DNA from: CAZTWC01 sp964617105 [NCBI: uncultured Myxococcia bacterium] | Lineage (GTDB): Bacteria; CAZTWC01 | Assembly (NCBI GenBank): GCA_964617105.1 | Contig: CAZTWC010000026.1 | Span: 3,099-22,721 of the forward strand | DNA length: 19,623 nt | Reading direction: 5' to 3' | In this document: one piece after another, positions 14,261 to 19,623 of the stretch | Layout of the letters: each line of letters starts with the position of its first letter | How positions within the stretch are numbered: position 1 is the first letter of the stretch | Notes under the pieces: generated by a model | Told to the model about the DNA's origin: nothing | The model's input: the letters and a program-made list of their open reading frames with translations, nothing else | The model's database searches: none | Position numbers and translations under genes: made by a program

Positions 14261-16519
14261 ATGAAAAATTTTACTCAGATCATTATTGTATTCACCATGA
14301 TATTATTTCTGGCAGGAGGTATAGATTTGGTTCGGGGACAGGCAGTGTTTGGACCCGCCACAGGTTATGCCGCCGAAAAGAAAGATAAAAAAGAGCAAGA
14401 GAAAGAGAAGAAGAAAAAAAAGAAAAAAAAACGATTATTGATTAAGAAAAAAGATTCCCAGGCCGGCTCAGACAAAAAGATTACCCCCCAAAAAACTAAG
14501 AAGAGTAAAAAATCCCCGGCTAAAAAAAGAAGGATCTTAAAGAAAAAAAGCACTGGCGCTGCGTCTAAAAGTGAGGCGGCAGTAAAAAAAACCGGAAAAA
14601 AAGGGAAGGGCAAAAGAGAAAAGCCCTATGGCGATAATTTGCGCTCAGCCGCTGTCCGGGCCGGCGGCACTGGTCTTTGGCGGGTATCCTCGGCTGACTC
14701 ATCCCCCATCGGTACTCTGCAACTTGGTATTAGTAGCGATTTTTTCACTTCTACCGATTTCTTGATAGAGGGAGATACCACCTCCAGGGCCAGGGGCAAA
14801 TTATCTCTAACCTGGTCTGCCATGGAGCACTTTGAAACCTGGTTCTCTTTGGGCAGTTCATCTACCAGGAACGATATGTCCCATTATTTGGGCTCCAACA
14901 ACATGATTCAGGCCATGGGAGAGATGGAGTTGGGATTCAAAGGATATTACCGTCCAGTGGAATCGCTGCAGGCGGCAATGATTCTCTCTTTCGGCTTTTT
15001 GCCTGGCGCCGGAGAGATCAGTTTCGATTTAGCCAGCACTCGGATCAAGGTAAATCCCGTGGTGACCTGGAATACCATCGAGATTTACCCCCAGGTTCCT
15101 CTGCGTACCCATCTTAATTTGGGTTTTGTCTTTCAAAACAATGATCAACTGATGGAGCGAAAAATAAATAAGGTGGAAGAGTTTGCTCTGGAGGTACATG
15201 CTTACAATCGTTTTACACCGGGGTTGGGTCTGGAATTCCCTCTCGAATATGTGACTCCTTTCATAGAGTATAATCTTGATATACCTTTAGGGGTAACCGG
15301 AGATGATCTCTACAAAAGCAAATTGGGAGAACCTGGCGAAGTGGTACCTATCAGCGAACTACTCTCTCAGGCGCTCACTTTTGGAGCCCGGATAACAGCC
15401 TTGAAGGATATAACTTTTCTATTCGCAGTAGAGGTGGGTTTTTCGCCGGTGGAGTTGGCCCTGACCAAGCAGATGATTACTGGCCAGAACGTAACCAATT
15501 TGCCTCCGGCCATGGGTAATCCCAAGGTGGCTAACTACAATATTATCCTGGGTGCCTGTTATGTGTGGGATCCGGTGGTACGAGATAAAGAGGTGATTAA
15601 GATAAAGACGGTGAAACTGCCTCCCCCGGCCCCTAAATTCGGCACTTTTAAAGGTAAGGTTATAGACAGTAAAACCAAAAAGCCCCTGGGCCATGTGATT
15701 GTCAGTCCCAAGAAAATTTCCGGTTTGTATCCCTTTGCCAGCCATAGCCGTAACGGCAAATTCAGCACTGGTCAGATGGTACCTCCTGGTATTGTGAAGT
15801 TTACTTTTAAAAAGGACGGTTATTTTGACCGTACTGTGGCCATCAAAGTAGCCGCCGGCCTGGTTACTCCCATGAAAGTGGCGATGAAACCAGCCCCGCC
15901 AAAGGGGCTCATCAAGGGCAAAATCACCGATGGCTTGGGCGCTCCAGTGATAGCCAATATCACCCTCAAAGGTCCCAAAAAATATGAACAGAAAAGTTCA
16001 AAAAAAGATGGGCAGTTTGAAATGGAGGTGCTGGCCGGCACTTATAAGGTGGTCATAAGTGCCAAAAAATATGTTGATTACACCGGAAGGCTGGAGATAA
16101 AAAAAGATGACCGGCTTATCCCTATTTTTCCCTTGATAAAAAGACCCACCTCCAAGCATATTATTATTTTAGAAAACAAAATAGAAGTTAGGCAGGAGAT
16201 CCATTTTAAAAAGGGGAAAGCCTCTTTAATGGCCAAATCAAATAAGATTTTAAGCCAGGTGGTGGATATTCTGAAACAAAATCCCCAGATCAAGAAGTTG
16301 AAGATTGAGGGGCATACCGATAACCGGGGTAAAGCCAAGTTCAACAAATATTTGTCGCAAAAGAGAGCTGAAGCAGTATTGGATTACCTGGTTAATAATG
16401 GTGTAGAGGCCACCCGGCTCACGGCAGTGGGTTACGGCGCCGAAATGCCCATTGCCTCCAACCGCACCCGTTCGGGCCGTAAAAAAAACCGGCGGGTAGA
16501 GTTTATTATCGAAGAATAA
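14261..16519 (+). CDS. OmpA-family outer-membrane protein with lysine-rich segment and two carboxypeptidase-regulatory-like domains
   Basis: A 752-residue exported protein. A signal peptide (about 1-28, or to Ala38) is followed by a very basic stretch (39-121, mostly Lys), a predicted beta-rich region (about 130-440, alternating residues as in an outer-membrane barrel), two carboxypeptidase-regulatory-like beta sandwiches (about 462-543 and 549-625), and a C-terminal OmpA domain (636-752). The OmpA motif EGHTDNRG with Asp687 and LSQKRAEAV with Arg702 would bind diaminopimelate in peptidoglycan. I start at ATG 14261, with GGTGG five bases before it; an in-frame ATG at 14249 lacks a ribosome site. 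Runs A8 and A9 near 14414-14431 encode part of the lysine tract. It probably anchors the outer membrane to the cell wall; the barrel's cargo is unknown. Confidence 0.85.
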   Translation: MKNFTQIIIVFTMILFLAGGIDLVRGQAVFGPATGYAAEKKDKKEQEKEKKKKKKKKRLLIKKKDSQAGSDKKITPQKTKKSKKSPAKKRRILKKKSTGAASKSEAAVKKTGKKGKGKREKPYGDNLRSAAVRAGGTGLWRVSSADSSPIGTLQLGISSDFFTSTDFLIEGDTTSRARGKLSLTWSAMEHFETWFSLGSSSTRNDMSHYLGSNNMIQAMGEMELGFKGYYRPVESLQAAMILSFGFLPGAGEISFDLASTRIKVNPVVTWNTIEIYPQVPLRTHLNLGFVFQNNDQLMERKINKVEEFALEVHAYNRFTPGLGLEFPLEYVTPFIEYNLDIPLGVTGDDLYKSKLGEPGEVVPISELLSQALTFGARITALKDITFLFAVEVGFSPVELALTKQMITGQNVTNLPPAMGNPKVANYNIILGACYVWDPVVRDKEVIKIKTVKLPPPAPKFGTFKGKVIDSKTKKPLGHVIVSPKKISGLYPFASHSRNGKFSTGQMVPPGIVKFTFKKDGYFDRTVAIKVAAGLVTPMKVAMKPAPPKGLIKGKITDGLGAPVIANITLKGPKKYEQKSSKKDGQFEMEVLAGTYKVVISAKKYVDYTGRLEIKKDDRLIPIFPLIKRPTSKHIIILENKIEVRQEIHFKKGKASLMAKSNKILSQVVDILKQNPQIKKLKIEGHTDNRGKAKFNKYLSQKRAEAVLDYLVNNGVEATRLTAVGYGAEMPIASNRTRSGRKKNRRVEFIIEE

Positions 16520-16534
16520 GAAGTGGCGCTCCCC

Positions 16535-17674
16535 ATGCGCATATTACAGACATTTGCCTATCATCAACGCACTGGTCCGGCCGATTCCATTATTGCGGTC
16601 TCCAGAGCCCTTAAAGAAACTGGCTGTTTTGTCAAGGTGGCGGTAGATAACCGTCGCCAGGGTAATCTGCCGCAGGTTTTACGCTCCCAGGGACTGGATG
16701 CGGTTGGTAACCTTTCTCTGTCTACTAAATCATCCCCATTGGAGATATTGAGAGATATCATTAGATTTCGAGAATTGATTAAATGCCATCAAATCGAATT
16801 GGTGCACTGTCATTTCAGCCACGATCATGCTGTAGCCGCTCTGGCCAAGGCTTTGGGAGGAATAAAATTTAAACTGATCAGGACCTTGCACAACCAGCGT
16901 GGTCTCAGTCCACGCCCTTTTCAATGGTGGTTACTGCAACGGGCCGATGGCCTGGTGGTCCCTTTAACAGACTATCGAAACAGGTTGCAAAACACCTATA
17001 AATCTTTGGCTTTGGTGAAAGTTATCAGGCCCGGGGTGGATTTGCAAAGATTTCGTCCGCAGATAAAGTCAGAAGAGATTATTCAGCGTTTTGGTTTAAA
17101 TAAAGCCAAGAGGGTTATCGGCATGGTGGCCAGGTTCAACCCCGGCCGGGGGCACGAGAGGTTGCTAAGGGCTTACGCCCAGATGCGCCGGCATATTCCC
17201 GGGACAGTGCTGGCACTGGTGGGCAAGGGACCCAGGTTTGATTATATTAAGAAATTAGCCAGAGATATGGGGATTGCAGATGGGGTTCGGTTTTTAGGGT
17301 ATCATGTGGATACCTTGCCGGCGGTATACAACAGTTTTCACATCAAGGTTCTTCTCCAAGGGGGTAATGATGGCAGTTGCCGGGCTATGCTGGAGGCCAT
17401 GGCTTGCGGAGTGCCGGTGTTGGGGGCTGCGCGCGGGGCCATGTCAGCCACCATAGATTCAGGCCAAAACGGTTTTTTAGTGGAAGAGCCCCAAAAAGTG
17501 GATTGTCTGGCCCACGCCCTGAAAGAAGCACTGTTAAAGGAGAGAGAAGATTTGCATCGAATGGGTGATGATGCCAGATTAAAGGCAGAAGCGAATTATG
17601 GAGAAGATAGATTTTGTCAGCGTATGCTGAATTATTATAATCAGATGATTCATAAAGATTTTGACGGGAACTAA
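16535..17674 (+). CDS. Glycosyltransferase family 4
   Basis: A 379-residue GT-B glycosyltransferase. N-terminal half MRILQTFAYHQRTGPADS, with VHCHFSHDH in the acceptor region; C-terminal nucleotide-sugar domain with IGMVARFNPGRGHERLLRA, VGKGPRFD, and LLQGGNDGSCRAMLEAM. The family's E-x7-E motif reads Asp279-x7-Glu287 here. Probably adds a sugar from an NDP donor during lipopolysaccharide or other surface glycan synthesis on the cytoplasmic side. ATG 16535 places the first strand at the terminus; GTG 16523 in frame, 3 bases after the OmpA-gene stop, is an alternative. It ends 3 bases before the GT9 gene, so the two are likely one operon. The sugar is not predictable. Confidence 0.87.
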   Translation: MRILQTFAYHQRTGPADSIIAVSRALKETGCFVKVAVDNRRQGNLPQVLRSQGLDAVGNLSLSTKSSPLEILRDIIRFRELIKCHQIELVHCHFSHDHAVAALAKALGGIKFKLIRTLHNQRGLSPRPFQWWLLQRADGLVVPLTDYRNRLQNTYKSLALVKVIRPGVDLQRFRPQIKSEEIIQRFGLNKAKRVIGMVARFNPGRGHERLLRAYAQMRRHIPGTVLALVGKGPRFDYIKKLARDMGIADGVRFLGYHVDTLPAVYNSFHIKVLLQGGNDGSCRAMLEAMACGVPVLGAARGAMSATIDSGQNGFLVEEPQKVDCLAHALKEALLKEREDLHRMGDDARLKAEANYGEDRFCQRMLNYYNQMIHKDFDGN

Positions 17675-17677
17675 CTG

Positions 17678-18793
17678 GTGCCAGGGAAAGGAAAGTTGTT
17701 TTTGGGTGAACGAAGTAAATATATGGCAGCCAGGATAGTGGGGCGTCTGCTCAATTCAACCACTCCCACTGGTTTGGTTACGGTAAGAGATGATTGGCTG
17801 AAGGCCATGCAAAATATCTTATTGATTCGGATAGATGAGCGGCTGGGGAATAACATTATTACCTTGAAAGTGGCCCAGGAGTTGAAAAAAAATTTTCCCG
17901 GGGTGCAGATAACCTACCTGGCCTGTGAAAGATATGCTGGAGTCATGCAGGGGCAGCCAGGAATAGATCGGGTGCTTTGCTTCAATAAACGTTGGTTCTA
18001 CTATTCTCCCTGGAGGCTTTATTCTCTAATAGAAAAGCTGCAAAAAGAGCGTTTTCATTTGGCTATAGACGCCTCTCACTGGCATACTTTCTCTTTTACT
18101 TCCGCTCTGCTGGCCAAATTTTCAGGCGCCCAGATCATTTTGGGCCATAGTCGCGGTCCCTGGACCTATTATTATCACCTGGCTGCCCAGGTTACTCCCG
18201 GCCTGGAATTGAAGGTAAAGTTGGAGTTGCTGTCACCTTTACAGATCAATATTCAAGAAGAAGATCTCCGGCCTTCCCACTTTTCTCTACGTAATGTTAA
18301 TAGAGAGAGGGTATCGCCTGCTTTAGGAGAGTTTTATTTTCGCACCAGTCAGAGAGGAAAAGGGCTGGTTGGTCTTTACCCCGGCGCTCGAAAAGGGGAT
18401 AGGCGCTGGCAATTAGACGGTTTGATCCAGTTGGGTCGGAATTTTCAAAAAAAGGGTTACCAAATAGTGGTTCTTTGGGGTCCAGGGGAGGAATCGCTGG
18501 CCCGGCGGCTTTCGCATAAGTTGCATCTTTGGCACCCTCCACTAATGGATGTGAACGAATTAGCAGAGGCCATAGAAAAATTGGATTTGTTTATCTGCCC
18601 GGATACCGGTCCTTTACATCTGGCCGCCGCTTTGCGAACAAAAGTGGTGGGAATTTTTACCCGGGATGATTATCATCGTTGGGGATATGGGCACAATCCT
18701 CTCTATCGAGGGATTTATACCGGACAAAAAGAGATGCATCAGTTGGTGGAGGAAATTTCGGCAAAAGGGGTGGAGTTGCTGAACTGCAGATGA
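17678..18793 (+). CDS. Glycosyltransferase family 9 (heptosyltransferase-like)
   Basis: A 371-residue GT-B enzyme of the ADP-heptose:LPS heptosyltransferase family. Seen: ILLIRIDERLGNNII (47-61) as first strand, GLYPGARKGDRRW (232-244) in the donor domain, and ICPDTGPLHLAAAL (306-319) with Asp309 and His314, the GT9 signature. The GTG at 17678 follows GGGA at 8 bases and lies 3 bases after the GT4 stop; starts at ATG 17723 or ATG 17807 would shorten a 43-residue N-terminal extension of unknown value. Likely role: transfer of a heptose or related sugar to the lipopolysaccharide core. It ends just before a dispersed repeat and faces pssA convergently. Confidence 0.87.
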   Translation: MPGKGKLFLGERSKYMAARIVGRLLNSTTPTGLVTVRDDWLKAMQNILLIRIDERLGNNIITLKVAQELKKNFPGVQITYLACERYAGVMQGQPGIDRVLCFNKRWFYYSPWRLYSLIEKLQKERFHLAIDASHWHTFSFTSALLAKFSGAQIILGHSRGPWTYYYHLAAQVTPGLELKVKLELLSPLQINIQEEDLRPSHFSLRNVNRERVSPALGEFYFRTSQRGKGLVGLYPGARKGDRRWQLDGLIQLGRNFQKKGYQIVVLWGPGEESLARRLSHKLHLWHPPLMDVNELAEAIEKLDLFICPDTGPLHLAAALRTKVVGIFTRDDYHRWGYGHNPLYRGIYTGQKEMHQLVEEISAKGVELLNCR

Positions 18794-18797
18794 CAAA

Positions 18798-18866
18798 GCG
18801 CATCGAGAAAGGTCCAGATGCAAGGCAACGTCCCTAAAAGGGATCACCTCTTACGTCGGCGTCAGC
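18798..18866 (-). repeat. Dispersed repeat, right copy, inverted
   Basis: Read on the minus strand this holds the two modules seen at the left end: 18866-18825 (GGTGATCCC-TTTT-AGGGACGTTGC, compare 88-122), then 18821-18798 (GCATCTGGACC-TTTCTCGATGC, compare 31-55 and 188-212). The second module is itself a hairpin, GCATC/GATGC. Module order matches the left end, but the orientation is reversed. It fills the 83-base gap between convergent genes and has no T-run typical of a terminator, though its stems might still slow converging polymerases. Confidence 0.75.
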
Positions 18867-18876
18867 AGATTGGTCT

Positions 18877-19623
18877 TTAGCGATTCGTGACATCCGATTC
18901 TAAATCTTGCTGGCTATCGTTTACTAGAGTCACACCGTGGATTTTACGTTTCTTATAGAATATGACCTCTTCCACCAAACCAACGGCGATATAGGAAGCG
19001 CACAGATAGATAAAAATAAACATCGGGTTGACCACCTTGGCCACTACCAAACTGAAGGGGAGGAATATAGCCAGGATAATGGTGTTAGAGATTTCATCCC
19101 GCTTTAGACTTAGTTTTTTAAAATTTCTGAATTTAATATTGGAAACCATCATATAAGCCAGAATCAGCGTAAAAACCGTAAGATTCAGCGGTGACCGAAT
19201 GACTGTTTCACCTACATGATGGTTGGCCACCACCAGGGAAGTGATTGTGCCTGCAGCAACTGGGATGGGCAGGCCGATAAAGTGGTATTTGGGAGAGGAT
19301 TAATTGTTGGACATGACGTTGAATCTGGCCAGGCGCAGGGCGCCGCAAGCCAAAAACAGGAAAGAGATGGCAATTCCCAACTTACCATAGGGCTGAAGCG
19401 CCCATTTATATATTAAGATAGATGGAGCTACCCCAAACGAGATCAGGTCGGAAAGGGAATCGAGTTGAACCCCCATATCGCTTTGGGTGTTGGTCAACCT
19501 GGCGATTTTTCCATCGAAGAGGTCGAAAAGTACCGCAAACCAAATAGAAATTGAGGCTTTATACAGGACCGTATGGGATGTATCACCCATGCAAAGTGCT
19601 ATGGCGTAAAAACCGCAAAACAT
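18877..19623 (-). pseudogene. pssA: CDP-diacylglycerol-serine O-phosphatidyltransferase, interrupted by in-frame TAA; 5' end outside window
   Basis: PssA makes phosphatidylserine, the precursor of phosphatidylethanolamine, in the membrane. The upstream part (19623-19303) has the CDP-alcohol phosphotransferase signature DGKIARL-TNTQSDMGVQLDSLSD and the segment GALRLARFNV. It then meets a TAA at 19302-19300. Translation of the same frame beyond the stop gives SSPKYHFIGLPIPVAAG and continues without another stop to VSNIKFRNFKKL and a TAA at 18877, exactly as an intact PssA would. So a single nonsense codon splits an otherwise complete gene. No convincing ribosome site for restarting the C-terminal part was seen. 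It may be a real mutation, a strain or assembly error, or readthrough. The true start lies beyond base 19623, since PssA proteins have further residues before the FCGFYAI segment. Confidence 0.85.

Noticed and set aside
14365-14613. Phe-rich minus-strand open frame opposite the OmpA-family gene
   Set aside because: Its Phe runs are simply the complement of the lysine-coding A-rich tract.
1-18866. Composite transposon bounded by the inverted repeat copies at both ends
   Set aside because: No transposase, the interior is mainly housekeeping genes, and the copies are short, diverged intergenic elements.
18877-19233. Independent small membrane protein of 118 residues starting at GTG 19233
   Set aside because: It reads in frame as the C-terminal half of PssA, with conserved PssA sequence continuing upstream of that GTG to the stop codon, and no clear ribosome site was seen.
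19300-19623. Altered genetic code or stop-codon amino acid as explanation for the TAA in pssA
   Set aside because: Many genes in the window stop at TAA, TAG and TGA at the expected lengths; a single case does not support recoding.

Overview
The window looks like ordinary chromosome from a Gram-negative bacterium, most likely a deltaproteobacterium in the broad sense (Desulfobacterota or a relative). I infer this from the order coaD-ftsE-ftsX-envC-like-ctpA, from a histidine kinase whose H-box reads HNIGN, from envelope genes (OmpA-type protein, heptosyltransferase-like GT9), and from anaerobe-style acyl-CoA genes. The placement rests on gene content only. No tRNA, rRNA, CRISPR array, transposase or phage gene was found.

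Layout. 1-365: non-coding, with two identical 55-base repeats 157 bases apart, a dispersed repeat module and several inverted repeats. 366-977 (+): a biotin carrier protein. 980-4482 (-): a four-gene acyl-CoA operon, transcribed as HMG-CoA synthase, SCPx-type thiolase, DUF35 zinc-ribbon protein, LiuC-like enoyl-CoA hydratase. It is preceded by a promoter-like sequence with an operator-like palindrome. 4598-14038 (-): nine tightly packed genes, transcribed as a ChaN-like protein, rsmD, coaD, ftsE, ftsX, an EnvC-like protein, ctpA, a PAS histidine kinase and a receiver-kinase hybrid. 14261-18793 (+): a large lysine-rich OmpA-family protein followed by GT4 and GT9 glycosyltransferases. 18877-19623 (-): phosphatidylserine synthase, cut by the window edge and interrupted by an in-frame TAA.

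How the genes work together. The 980-4482 operon can be read as acetyl-CoA to acetoacetyl-CoA (thiolase plus DUF35), to HMG-CoA (HMG-CoA synthase), to 3-methylglutaconyl-CoA (LiuC-like hydratase). The adjacent convergent biotin carrier could belong to a carboxylase linking 3-methylglutaconyl-CoA and 3-methylcrotonyl-CoA. No HMG-CoA reductase, HMG-CoA lyase or carboxylase catalytic subunit is in the window, so the pathway direction is open. The long minus-strand cluster joins coenzyme A synthesis and 16S rRNA methylation to the FtsEX-EnvC cell-wall hydrolysis control module, a periplasmic protease and a two-protein signalling pair. The plus-strand group concerns the outer membrane and surface glycans.

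Points most worth a second look: the HMG-CoA operon and its operator; the nonsense codon in pssA; the repeat family near both ends of the window; the biotin carrier with a degenerate extra biotinyl-like domain; and the ChaN-like protein with a large unassigned C-terminal region.
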